NCBI RefSeq assembly: GCF_002252085.1
Contig: NZ_NEEY01000001.1
Location: forward strand, 1-64,000
Reading direction: 5' to 3'
DNA length: 64,000 nt
DNA from: Aerococcus sp. 1KP-2016
GTDB taxonomy: Bacteria > Bacillota > Bacilli > Lactobacillales > Aerococcaceae
The first letter of the stretch is position 1. Every line of letters begins with the position of its first letter. This document shows positions 54,706 through 62,805 of this stretch, piece after piece. A program made the position numbers and the translations under genes. The notes under the pieces were generated by a model. The model was not told the origin of the DNA and did no database searches. It was given only the letters and a program-made list of their open reading frames with translations.

Positions 54706-54786
54706 AATTTAATCCCGTCCTTTTTATTTAAAACTAAGCAAATCACTGTTTACCTTCCTTGGTTGTTACAATCGCGTCATAGGTCA

Positions 54787-55245
54787 TTATTCTGACACTA
54801 CTTCAAAATCAGCATTGGTGTCGTTGATACCTAAGTCGTTCCATTCTTCTTTTGTCATCTTATATTTATAGAAGCTCTCCATATATTCAAAATCTCCGTA
54901 TTCATCAACGCGTAGGTCATCGTCTTGTAAATTCCAGTACGATCTATCCCATTTATTATGAATTAATTCCCAACCTTTAATTTTAGCGTAGTAAAGTGGT
55001 TCTTGGTCTACTTCATATCCAAATTGAATAGCGTTAATAACGTTCGTAAAGTTTTCTGAAATATAAGTGAATTGGTCTTTATCAAAAAAACCATTATCTC
55101 GACGGTAATCATCATACCTACTGTAGTGATTGACTGAAAACATAACTTTGAGGATAAAGGTCTCCTTATCTCCAGCATATTTCATACTTCTACACCATTC
55201 ATCAAACCATTGTGGTACTACTGGTTTATCAATTTCAATTTTCAT
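54787..55245 (-). CDS. DUF1642 protein
   Basis: 152 aa. The VVPQWFDEWCRSMK segment followed by IQFGYEVDQEPLYYAKIKGWELIH is typical of DUF1642, common and of unknown function in phages of streptococci and lactococci. GGAGGACTAAC precedes the ATG, as at other junctions of this early region. Confidence 0.75.
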   Translation of the reverse strand: MKIEIDKPVVPQWFDEWCRSMKYAGDKETFILKVMFSVNHYSRYDDYRRDNGFFDKDQFTYISENFTNVINAIQFGYEVDQEPLYYAKIKGWELIHNKWDRSYWNLQDDDLRVDEYGDFEYMESFYKYKMTKEEWNDLGINDTNADFEVVSE

Positions 55246-55256
55246 TGTTAGTCCTC

Positions 55257-55787
55257 CTACTTTCTGTTTTCTCCACCATTTTCGTAAGTTGCCAATAAAT
55301 CAGCAATTTTAGTTGGTTTTTTATCAGACCACCCAACCTCTGGGAAACTGTGATCATTAATCTTTTCAGCACGGTTGATCCCGATGGTGTGTGCATACCA
55401 CGTCGTTTTTCTTTTCATCGGTGGGAACTTATATACGTATATATCACCATCAAAATCTCTAGCTAGGTAATTGAACCCATGTTCCAAGAAACCTTTCAAC
55501 AAGAAGGTATTTTCATATTCTTCGCTTTTGTAAGTTATCGTGCCGTCTTTAGTGATGCTTTCTTCATCCCCACCAGCATGTTCAATCTCTTTCTCTTTCA
55601 ATATTTCTAAGGTGTAAATTGCTTTCCCTAAATCTTCCACACGATCAACCTTATTCCGTCTTAAATACTTTTCAGCATGCGACTGCATAATCGCTCTGTA
55701 TTGTTCAAAGGGATAGGTTAGATACCACTCTTCGAATAAGTCAATTTCTCCTGTTCGGTAGTGCTCTGGTTTAATGTTGTCTGTCAT
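55257..55787 (-). CDS. DUF3310 protein
   Basis: 176 aa. The N-terminal KPEHYRTGEIDLFEEW..FEQYRAIMQSHAEKYLRR is the DUF3310 core, sometimes called nucleotide kinase-like in annotations, with no proven function. The C-terminal 20 residues, PTKIADLLATYENGGENRK, are repeated in the neighbour ending at 56719. The start overlaps the methyltransferase stop. Confidence 0.75.
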   Translation of the reverse strand: MTDNIKPEHYRTGEIDLFEEWYLTYPFEQYRAIMQSHAEKYLRRNKVDRVEDLGKAIYTLEILKEKEIEHAGGDEESITKDGTITYKSEEYENTFLLKGFLEHGFNYLARDFDGDIYVYKFPPMKRKTTWYAHTIGINRAEKINDHSFPEVGWSDKKPTKIADLLATYENGGENRK

Positions 55788-56722
55788 GCTAATTCCTCCT
55801 GCCCGAGTTTTAACAACTCTTTAAATATTGCTTCAAGAACGTCCACCACAATGCTATTCCCTGATTGGTGGTACAATGTACCGTTTAAGTAATTTTTACG
55901 TCTTGGGTGTGCTTTTTCTGCGTTATCAAAATCTTCATCGCTGAAGCCCATCAATCGCCAGCATTCACGTTCAGTTAACAAGCGATACTGCCCATTCCCA
56001 ATGTCGATAACACCACTATTTGGACACCTCATTTGTTTAGTTGTAATTGTCCAAACATAATCTTTCACAGGCTTTAAACTTCTTGTTCCTGTCGCATTGA
56101 TTTTAGCCAACATGCTTGGTTGAGTGATTGTGTATCTATCGTCAACTTCTTTCTCTAAAAATTCACTAACATCTCGCATCTTTTTAAATTCTAAATTATC
56201 GAAATTAAAGTATTCTCCACCTAAAATGCTAACTGTGAATATACGTTCTCTAGCTTGTGGAATACCAAAGTCTCTCGCGTCTAAAACTTCAAAACTGTTG
56301 GTGTATCCTAACGCTTCCATATCACGTAAGTAGTGATTAAATGCGGGTATCATCTTCTTCGATAAAACATTCTTTACGTTTTCCCAAATAACCACTTTTG
56401 GTTTCCAAATGCCTAGATTTTCAATGATTTTAATCGTTGAAAATAGTAAACTTGATCTTGTGCCATCTTCAATGTTCCCACCATATTGTTTACCAGCGAT
56501 ACTAAAGTCTTGGCAAGGACTACCATGCACCAAGATGTCAGGTTTTAAGTTATATCCAACTACTGATTCCGGCTTGTATCTATTGTCAAACATTGCATTA
56601 TAGCTTCGTACTGCTTTCTCGTTCCATTCAACATAATCAATTGATTTGTGTTCCACGCCTAGGTTTACTAGTGCTTTTCTAGCCGCTCCTATACCGCCGA
56701 ATAATTCTAATATTTTAATCAT
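55784..56722 (-). CDS. Phage DNA (cytosine-5) methyltransferase
   Basis: 312 aa C5-MTase with motif I ELFGGIGAARKAL, motif IV GSPCQDFSIAG with the catalytic Cys, motif VI WENVKN, motif VIII QARERIFTV and motif X GNSIVVDVLEAI. No partner endonuclease lies next to it, so it most likely protects phage DNA from host restriction. Coupled to both neighbours (ATGA overlaps). The target recognition part lies between motifs VIII and IX and cannot be read by eye. Confidence 0.93.
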   Translation of the reverse strand: MIKILELFGGIGAARKALVNLGVEHKSIDYVEWNEKAVRSYNAMFDNRYKPESVVGYNLKPDILVHGSPCQDFSIAGKQYGGNIEDGTRSSLLFSTIKIIENLGIWKPKVVIWENVKNVLSKKMIPAFNHYLRDMEALGYTNSFEVLDARDFGIPQARERIFTVSILGGEYFNFDNLEFKKMRDVSEFLEKEVDDRYTITQPSMLAKINATGTRSLKPVKDYVWTITTKQMRCPNSGVIDIGNGQYRLLTERECWRLMGFSDEDFDNAEKAHPRRKNYLNGTLYHQSGNSIVVDVLEAIFKELLKLGQEELA

Positions 56723-57060
56723 TTTCCGTTTTTTCCACCCTTTGAGTAAGTTTCCAATAATTCGGAAATATTAGTTGGTTCACCATCCAGCTCCTTTAAA
56801 ATGTCGTTGCATAAACTTAATTTTCCTTGGGCTTCACGGTTGTTAGGCCTTTTATTCAAGCTAATTTCAGCACTCGCTGCACGTCTCTTTACATAGTTGT
56901 AAATCTCTGACAATTTTCTTTTCGTGGTTTCTAATTCAGCTTCAAGTGCGCGCACATCTACATTTTCTAGATATTCGTACTCATCACGCAAAGCTAACAT
57001 TTCTTCCATTTCGACACGGATTACAGCATTTCTTAATTTTCGTGTTTCGTGCAAGGACAT
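56719..57060 (-). CDS. Hypothetical coiled-coil phage protein with shared C-terminal tail
   Basis: 113 aa, predominantly helical with a heptad-rich N-terminal half (RVEMEEMLALRDEYEYLENVD). The C-terminus PTNISELLETYSKGGKNGK closely resembles that of the DUF3310 protein two genes away. The ATG of the methyltransferase overlaps the stop. No family recognised. Confidence 0.65.
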   Translation of the reverse strand: MSLHETRKLRNAVIRVEMEEMLALRDEYEYLENVDVRALEAELETTKRKLSEIYNYVKRRAASAEISLNKRPNNREAQGKLSLCNDILKELDGEPTNISELLETYSKGGKNGK

Positions 57061-57264
57061 CTAACTCACCACCTCCGCTATATAACATTCCTTAATATCT
57101 TCAGCCTTGATAACCATTTCAGTTACGTGATTATTCTTATGTTCTGTCACGATAATATTTTCAGAATTATTTCTCAATTGTCGTGTCACATCTTCAAACG
57201 CTTGTTCGCCGTTAATATGAATATGACCAGACTCTCCTTTAATAACAGTTACCGTTTTGTACAT
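57061..57264 (-). CDS. Hypothetical small phage protein
   Basis: 67 aa, alpha/beta (YKTVTVIKGESGHIHINGEQAFEDV). It follows the coiled-coil gene without a gap. The upstream GGAG lies inside the small membrane-protein frame at 57249-57401, which it overlaps by 16 nt. Confidence 0.6.
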   Translation of the reverse strand: MYKTVTVIKGESGHIHINGEQAFEDVTRQLRNNSENIIVTEHKNNHVTEMVIKAEDIKECYIAEVVS

Positions 57265-57401
57265 TTATCTCGCTCCTTTGCCTGTTGCTGTTCAAAAATT
57301 GATTCGAATAAGTTGATTACTAGAATCCACACAAAGCTGCCAATTACGATCATTCCTGTGAGACCTGTTAGGATGATGATTAGGGATAATAGGTAGGTCA
57401 T
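57249..57401 (-). CDS. Small single-pass membrane protein
   Basis: 50 aa from ATG 57401, 8 nt after GGAG. Residues 2-33 form a strong membrane helix (TYLLSLIIILTGLTGMIVIG and on), then a polar EQQQAKERDK tail. It bridges the genes on both sides by short overlaps. Not recognised. Confidence 0.6.
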   Translation of the reverse strand: MTYLLSLIIILTGLTGMIVIGSFVWILVINLFESIFEQQQAKERDKCTKR

Positions 57402-57405
57402 TCGG

Positions 57406-57609
57406 TTATCTCCATTGTTTTTGTTTGAAATCTAATTCGACTGGTGAAAGTTGAATACCATATTTTTCTTTCATAACAACGACTTCATTTCTAATTTCGT
57501 CTAACACTTGTTGGTCTTGCTTTCTTTCGGTGTCAGAAGTATAGGTTTTGTTTTGGGTATACGATTCTAAAGCGTGTTTAATAATTTGGGCTTTCTTGTA
57601 ATACTTCAT
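57406..57609 (-). CDS. Hypothetical small phage protein
   Basis: 67 aa, helical and charged, with KYYKKAQIIKHALESYTQNKTY at the start. It ends in the ribosome site of the small membrane-protein gene. Not recognised. Confidence 0.55.
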   Translation of the reverse strand: MKYYKKAQIIKHALESYTQNKTYTSDTERKQDQQVLDEIRNEVVVMKEKYGIQLSPVELDFKQKQWR

Positions 57610-57684
57610 TCGTCTACCTCCAATTCAGCAATACGATCTAATAACGTTTGCTTTTCGTTTTTTTTCAATGTTAGATGTCCACAT
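57606..57684 (-). pseudogene. Possible 25-aa small protein, frame broken in an A8 run
   Basis: ATG 57684 follows GGAGGACTAAC. The frame gives MWTSNIEKK and soon stops, but with seven instead of eight A at 57658-57665 it reads on as NEKQTLLDRIAELEVDE and ends at the next gene's start (TGA overlapping ATG). That looks like a short coiled coil. Confidence 0.35.
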
Positions 57685-57686
57685 AG

Positions 57687-58184
57687 TTAGTCCTCCTTGG
57701 CTAAAGAAAGTCTAGCCTCGTAAAATTCTTCCTCTGTAATTTCTTCTAATTGATTAGCATATTCTCTTTCAGTCCATGGTGCGTTTGATTCAAAGTACAC
57801 TATCCAGTCATCGTTTTGGAATTGGTTTTGCTTTTGACTTCTGCTATTTCTTAGGAAACCATAAGCGAATAAGATTGTCCTGATATCCATGTAATCATCT
57901 AACCCAAGCTCTTTTAGTTTCCCTTCGTATGCAGCGTTCAAAACTTTACCTGCTTTGTTGCTCAGTTTCACTTCGCCATTTTGTTTAAACAACTTTTTGT
58001 TTTCATCTTTTAATAAGCTGACATCCACCCTTAATTTAGGTGACATGTATATGTCTTTTAACTCTGGTTCTCCTAAAATTTCACTAACAAAGTCAATCAT
58101 GGTATCCCAGTCTTTGTTCTGCTGCTCGTTCTTTTTAAGTGCTTTATGAAAATCGCTGTTTTCAATTGTTTTAAAATATTTCAT
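57687..58184 (-). CDS. Hypothetical phage protein
   Basis: 165 aa, with an N-terminal helical part (FHKALKKNEQQNKDWDTMIDFV) and a C-terminal acidic tail ending in SLAKED, whose codons carry the ribosome site of the next small frame (AAGGAGGACTAAC). No family recognised. Confidence 0.6.
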   Translation of the reverse strand: MKYFKTIENSDFHKALKKNEQQNKDWDTMIDFVSEILGEPELKDIYMSPKLRVDVSLLKDENKKLFKQNGEVKLSNKAGKVLNAAYEGKLKELGLDDYMDIRTILFAYGFLRNSRSQKQNQFQNDDWIVYFESNAPWTEREYANQLEEITEEEFYEARLSLAKED

Positions 58185-58186
58185 AG

Positions 58187-58660
58187 TTAGTCCTCCACTC
58201 CGAAAATGTATTTCTTGATACGTTCTTCACCGACTGTTGAAATAGCTTGTTGGGCTTTTTCTTCGCTTTCAAAGTAGATACCGCCTTGTGTTTGTTTCTT
58301 GTACCAATATGCAGTGCTAACATTTTCGTTATCTGTCAGAATAATATTGCGGTTAGGTTTACCGTATTTAAAAGGTCTACTATACTTCCGTAACTCCGCT
58401 TCGACTTTTAGTTTTTCCACTGCAAATTCTGCTTGGTCTTTTGTGCGGAAAATGTTACCAATCTTTTGGCGGTTTATATCAAGATAATGTTTTTTGTAAA
58501 ATGCACTGAACATACCGCCCTCGTCATCTATAAACCAGTACAAGTCACCATCTTGTGGAAACTCCTGTTCCTGCTGCACTTCCGCTTTCAATGCTTTAAG
58601 CCTCTCGTTAAATTCTGCTTCTAAAGCCTCAATTCTTTCTATTCTTTCTTGGATGTTCAT
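58187..58660 (-). CDS. Hypothetical phage protein, paralogue A
   Basis: 157 aa. An N-terminal coiled coil (IERIEALEAEFNERLKALKAE) precedes two shared blocks, IGNIFRTKDQAEFAVEKLK and GGIYFESEEKAQQAISTVGE, both resembling short sporulation-related- or SPOR-like repeats. It is a tandem duplicate of the gene ending at 58663; the last 110 bp of DNA are identical. Function unknown. Confidence 0.65.
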   Translation of the reverse strand: MNIQERIERIEALEAEFNERLKALKAEVQQEQEFPQDGDLYWFIDDEGGMFSAFYKKHYLDINRQKIGNIFRTKDQAEFAVEKLKVEAELRKYSRPFKYGKPNRNIILTDNENVSTAYWYKKQTQGGIYFESEEKAQQAISTVGEERIKKYIFGVED

Positions 58661-58662
58661 AG

Positions 58663-59118
58663 TTAGTCCTCCACTCCGAAAATGTATTTCTTGATACGTT
58701 CTTCACCGACTGTTGAAATAGCTTGTTGGGCTTTTTCTTCGCTTTCAAAGTAGATACCGCCTTGTGAGCGACAAACATTTTTATACACAACCTCAATGTA
58801 ATTATTGTCAGTATAGAAGAAAATATAATAGTTAAATTTCCCATTTTCAAACGGTCTACTGTACTTCCGAAGTTCAGCTTCGACTTTTAGTTTTTCAACT
58901 GCAAATTCAGCTTGTTCTTCGGTACGGAATACGTTGCCGATTGACAATCGACCTTGGTCATACTCGCTGTTATACCATTTCATACTCAATACCTCTGCAT
59001 CATCATCAATATACCAACAATCATCGTATTTCTGTGGAAACTCCTGCTCCTTTTTAGATAGTTCTTCCAATTCAGCGATACGTTGTTTCAACGCTTTTAG
59101 TTCTTCCTGTAAATTCAT
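58663..59118 (-). CDS. Hypothetical phage protein, paralogue B
   Basis: 151 aa from ATG 59118, which follows GGAGGACTAAC; the longer upstream frame has no site. It has the same layout as paralogue A: coiled coil (ELKALKQRIAELEELSKKE), a WYIDDDAEVLS block and two repeats IGNVFRTEEQAEFAVEKLK and GGIYFESEEKAQQAISTVGE. The middle parts differ much more than the ends. Confidence 0.65.
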   Translation of the reverse strand: MNLQEELKALKQRIAELEELSKKEQEFPQKYDDCWYIDDDAEVLSMKWYNSEYDQGRLSIGNVFRTEEQAEFAVEKLKVEAELRKYSRPFENGKFNYYIFFYTDNNYIEVVYKNVCRSQGGIYFESEEKAQQAISTVGEERIKKYIFGVED

Positions 59119-59120
59119 TG

Positions 59121-59729
59121 TTAGTCCTCCACCGCAAACGCCCATAGTCGTTCGTCTAAGTTTTTGATTTCTTTTTCTGTGAATTGTTGTTTTACATCGT
59201 CGTGTTTGCCTGAAAACCAAACATAATGTCCGGCAGAAAAAGTTAAGTATCGTTGTGTTGTGGGCTCATAAATCCGATACAGTTTTTCGTCTTCCTCAAC
59301 TTCATATCCGTTTACGATTGCACTTAGTAATTTCTTTTGACTTCCCTTGCCGTGATTAACCCAATTTTCGACTTTCAGGTCTAAATCATCAGCTTGCCAA
59401 TAGCCATACAAAACGCTAATAGCCTCAAAGACACCTGTAGCAGTAACCTTCTCTTCAATCCACTTTGCAACATATGCTGGCACTTTTACCTTCTCGCTAG
59501 CAAAACTCCCTTGCTCGTATCCTGCACGTTCGCCGTCTTCGTAGATACTGTCGATTATGGATTGTGGGATATCATCAGCAGTTAACTCATCACGCTTGAC
59601 ATAATCACTTTCTAATAGCTCTTTTGCTTCATCGCTGTTAATAAGCACAGCGGACGGAATCCCACGATCACTACGGCTGATTTCTTCTAAGCGGTTGATT
59701 AAGTCGTCTAGGAATTTGTTTTTAGTCAT
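59121..59729 (-). CDS. DUF1642-type protein
   Basis: 202 aa. The VKVPAYVAKWIEEKV..WVNHGKGSQKKLLSAIVNGYEVEEDEKLYRI region matches DUF1642. The C-terminus AVED is again encoded by the junction cassette. The upstream region 59730-60037 holds the iteron array. Confidence 0.72.
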   Translation of the reverse strand: MTKNKFLDDLINRLEEISRSDRGIPSAVLINSDEAKELLESDYVKRDELTADDIPQSIIDSIYEDGERAGYEQGSFASEKVKVPAYVAKWIEEKVTATGVFEAISVLYGYWQADDLDLKVENWVNHGKGSQKKLLSAIVNGYEVEEDEKLYRIYEPTTQRYLTFSAGHYVWFSGKHDDVKQQFTEKEIKNLDERLWAFAVED

Positions 59730-59750
59730 TGTTTTTCCTCCTAAAATTAA

Positions 59751-60040
59751 AGTGTCCTACTTTGTGTCCAAGTAGTGTCCTACTTTGTGTACCACTTTTA
59801 TAAAAAGCAGCCTTGATATATCAACAAGTGTCCTAGTTGTCCTACTTTTTAGGTGTCATACTTTTATATTTATATATATTTATTTATTTAATAATTAATT
59901 TTCTTTTTTTATTAAAATAAAAGAAAAAAGTAGTACAAGTAGTACATACCCTTATGTATCAAGGGTTTTAAAAAACTAAAGTAGGACAGAAAGTAGGACA
60001 CTTTTCTAAAAAGTAGGACAGAAAGTAGGACACTTTTCTA
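59751..60040. repeat. Iterons around an AT-rich core, candidate phage replication origin
   Basis: Three to four forward copies of AGTGTCCTACTTT-like sequence (59751-59763, 59774-59786, 59837-59849, and variants at 59827 and 59851) face four inverted copies AAAGTAGGACA (59978, 59989, 60010, 60021); the inverted part is a 32-bp unit repeated twice (59978 and 60010). Between them is an AT-rich stretch (59864-59935). It lies right after the primase-helicase gene. Confidence 0.65.
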
Positions 60041-60126
60041 CCCTTCTTCTTTTACGTAATACCAAAATCGTTTACCAAATTTTTGAATTTTTTTATGCTC
60101 ATATCCAAGTTCTTTCAATCTTTGCG

Positions 60127-62199
60127 TTAGCTAGTTTTACTAAATGGCTTCACGCCAATTCCACCGCAAAAATCTTTGTAATCTCTATAAATGCCATTAT
60201 CTGGAACATTTGGGTCAATACCCACCTCATCTTCAAAAGCTAGAATAGAATCAGATTCTAAAATATAACTTTTCACGTTCGCGTCAATTGTTTCAGAAGT
60301 TGATATTTGCCCACCGTTATTTTTGATTCTAGTCAATCCAGCAAGTGCTAGGTTTAATAAATACTGCTTAGCGCCTTCTGTACTCAACTTCTCATCTATA
60401 CTAAAATCAGCTTCTTTTACGACATTGTCACAAGGGATAATAATCAAACGTCTTGCAATCCCACCTGACTTGTCTTTGAAAGTTGGCATGTCGTTGGCCG
60501 TGAAGATTAATGTTGCTTTGTTCTTCATTCGGTATGGTGTAGCGTAAATTGGTCTAACTGTTAAAGTATTTCCTGAAGCCAATATTTTAAAATTTGAGCT
60601 GCTCTCTAAATAGTTTGCATCAATATCATCACCGATATTTACTAGGTTGCCTTCAAGCTCTACTACAGATGTCGGATCGTTAAAGTTTTCTAAACTGATG
60701 TTTGTACCTAAATCACCCACAAAACTATTCAGCATTTCCAAGAATGTAGACTTGCCATTCGCACCCTTCTCGCCAATAAAAAAGAAAACTTTGTGTGGAA
60801 ATCCTTTTGACATTAGGATGTGACCCATCATATCTTCTACTACAGTTCTTAAATCCTTTCTGTCACAAGTTAAGAAGTCCAAGAAGTTATCTACATCTGC
60901 GTCATGTGCAGCAGGTTCATGTTCAACATCTAAATAATATGGCGTGAAAGTATCTACACTTCCTTCAAGTACTCGCTCACCTTCAATGTGGAAATTATTC
61001 TTTAACTGAATTGGAAAGTACTCTTCTTCAATTAGTTCAGCACGTTTCATAAATTGGTTCATTAACTCATTATCTTGCGAATGCTTTAATTCAATATATT
61101 GATCAATAGCTCTAAGTAACTTGTTATTGTCACTCAACCAATGATTACCATCTTTAAAATATAAGTTGTTGTTAAAAAGTTTAATATCCAATCGCTCTAC
61201 TAAATATTTAGATGTAGCGATGATGTCTGACTTATCCAAAGTCGCTACATTGTTCTTACCCATGAATTTTTGGGAAAAAGTATAGTTTGTGTGAAATTCG
61301 TGTAAAGGTGTTTTAAGCGCTTCTTTTAATTTAACTTGATTATTCTTAGCCCACTCTTCGTTTCCTAGTGCTAACTTTTCACTAAACAAGTAAGCATCTG
61401 GGTACGATATTTCACCCAACAACGCTGCTCTCGCAATAACCCAAATCGCAGACAAGGCGTGTTCATAATCTTGTAAATTTTCTTTATCTTCATCTAAATA
61501 ACGATCAAAAGCTTCTACTGCTTCTTCGTGCTTGATTGGTGCAACTTTCTTAGCTATGGCAGGTGTTTCTTTCTTCACTTCTTCTTTTTTGAACGTCACT
61601 TGACTCGTGTCCAACACATTATCGAAATTTATTTCAATGTACTCAGTGCCACCAAAGAATAATCTTGAGCTATCTTTATTGGCTTTATCGGCATTTGGAA
61701 ACTTATCCATCAGCCATCTGTACATCATTTCAACTTGTTTGTTGTTTGTCATCGGCTTGTCTAAGAAAAATACTAATCTGAACCTATGCCAATCATCCGT
61801 GTGACTAAAAGTGCTATATAAGAAACTTGCGTTTTTTTGAACAAATTTATTTTGAAAAATTTCAGCAACGCTAGAATAGTTGCTACCTTCAGTTTTAAAT
61901 TTTTTGGCTTTACCCTTTTCATCTTTAATTAGGTTTCCATTATCATCAAATCTTGTTTCACTGTTATCAAAATCTAAAGCAACAATTTGCTGGCTAGCCA
62001 TGTTTTCTTTTTTACGTTCGCCATTCATCATTGCTAGAACCATTGTTTGCCCATTCGCACCCACCATTTCAGCCAACTCCTGTGGTGTCACAGAAGTTGC
62101 GAAATCTGAAATAGTATTGTTAATTTGAGGTACTTGCGCAGGTTCTGGCTTTCTTTTAAATGGTCTGTTATGTACCAGTAAGTTGTATGTCTGTGCCAT
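60127..62199 (-). CDS. Phage primase-helicase (AEP plus D5/SF3), 3' end frameshifted
   Basis: 690 aa in the open frame. The N-terminal half is an AEP-type primase region (VALDFDN, LYSTFSHTDDWHRFRLVFFLD, DSSRLFFGG), the C-terminal half an SF3 helicase with Walker A GEKGANGKST and a TLIFTANDMPTF sensor. The open frame ends SKTS at 60127, but restoring one C at 60130-60131 continues it as LTQRLKELGYEHKKIQKFG and ends at 60038 with about 720 aa in total, a natural DNA-binding tail. The lesion is of the same one-base kind as in leuS and terL. It is the main replication protein of the prophage. Confidence 0.9.
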   Translation of the reverse strand: MAQTYNLLVHNRPFKRKPEPAQVPQINNTISDFATSVTPQELAEMVGANGQTMVLAMMNGERKKENMASQQIVALDFDNSETRFDDNGNLIKDEKGKAKKFKTEGSNYSSVAEIFQNKFVQKNASFLYSTFSHTDDWHRFRLVFFLDKPMTNNKQVEMMYRWLMDKFPNADKANKDSSRLFFGGTEYIEINFDNVLDTSQVTFKKEEVKKETPAIAKKVAPIKHEEAVEAFDRYLDEDKENLQDYEHALSAIWVIARAALLGEISYPDAYLFSEKLALGNEEWAKNNQVKLKEALKTPLHEFHTNYTFSQKFMGKNNVATLDKSDIIATSKYLVERLDIKLFNNNLYFKDGNHWLSDNNKLLRAIDQYIELKHSQDNELMNQFMKRAELIEEEYFPIQLKNNFHIEGERVLEGSVDTFTPYYLDVEHEPAAHDADVDNFLDFLTCDRKDLRTVVEDMMGHILMSKGFPHKVFFFIGEKGANGKSTFLEMLNSFVGDLGTNISLENFNDPTSVVELEGNLVNIGDDIDANYLESSSNFKILASGNTLTVRPIYATPYRMKNKATLIFTANDMPTFKDKSGGIARRLIIIPCDNVVKEADFSIDEKLSTEGAKQYLLNLALAGLTRIKNNGGQISTSETIDANVKSYILESDSILAFEDEVGIDPNVPDNGIYRDYKDFCGGIGVKPFSKTS

Positions 62200-62224
62200 T
62201 AATTACCCTGCTTTCTAGAATTAT

Positions 62225-62785
62225 TTAGAACGGAATGTCTTCGTCCGATACCTCAATTTGATTACCAGCGCCAAAAGGATCGTCAGCATATTTTGCGAAC
62301 ACGTAGTTAGTGTAAGTTTTTGTTTTCGCTTTATTTTGAGATTTTGATACCTCTAAAATAAATTGACTACCTTTTGCTTCTTGGTCGTTAAATGCTTGAC
62401 CCAATGAAATCATATCTTCCCAGTCGTCTTCCTCAAGTGTTACACCAGTCGCAAACGCTAATTGAGAGATATATTTGATATTGGTTGTTAATAAGTTAGG
62501 GTATTTTTCATAAAGTTTGTATGGATTACCTTTTTCATCTTTTGCTACAAAATCAGGATCTAAGTTAATATTGATAAATTCGTGTTGCCCTACGTTGTCG
62601 CCTGCAATCACTTCGCAATCTAGTGCGATACATTCATAACCGCTATCGTATACGTGGAATTTAATCGAATTAAGTACTACATCGAATTCACCTTCAGGAA
62701 GACCTTGTGCTTCTTGTTGCGATGCGTTGTCTGTTTGAGGGTTGAAGTTTTCTAAAGTTTGGTTTGCTAAATCTTTTAATGACAT
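62225..62785 (-). CDS. DUF669 protein, SSB-like tail
   Basis: 186 aa. DUF669 proteins lie with Sak4 or Erf-type recombination genes in phages and are thought to bind single-stranded DNA. The C-terminus reads QIEVSDEDIPF; its DIPF end is the same as the acidic tip of SSB proteins, which recruits partners. This supports an ssDNA-binding role. Confidence 0.82.
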   Translation of the reverse strand: MSLKDLANQTLENFNPQTDNASQQEAQGLPEGEFDVVLNSIKFHVYDSGYECIALDCEVIAGDNVGQHEFININLDPDFVAKDEKGNPYKLYEKYPNLLTTNIKYISQLAFATGVTLEEDDWEDMISLGQAFNDQEAKGSQFILEVSKSQNKAKTKTYTNYVFAKYADDPFGAGNQIEVSDEDIPF

Positions 62786-62805
62786 ATTTTTTATCTCCTT
62801 TTAAA

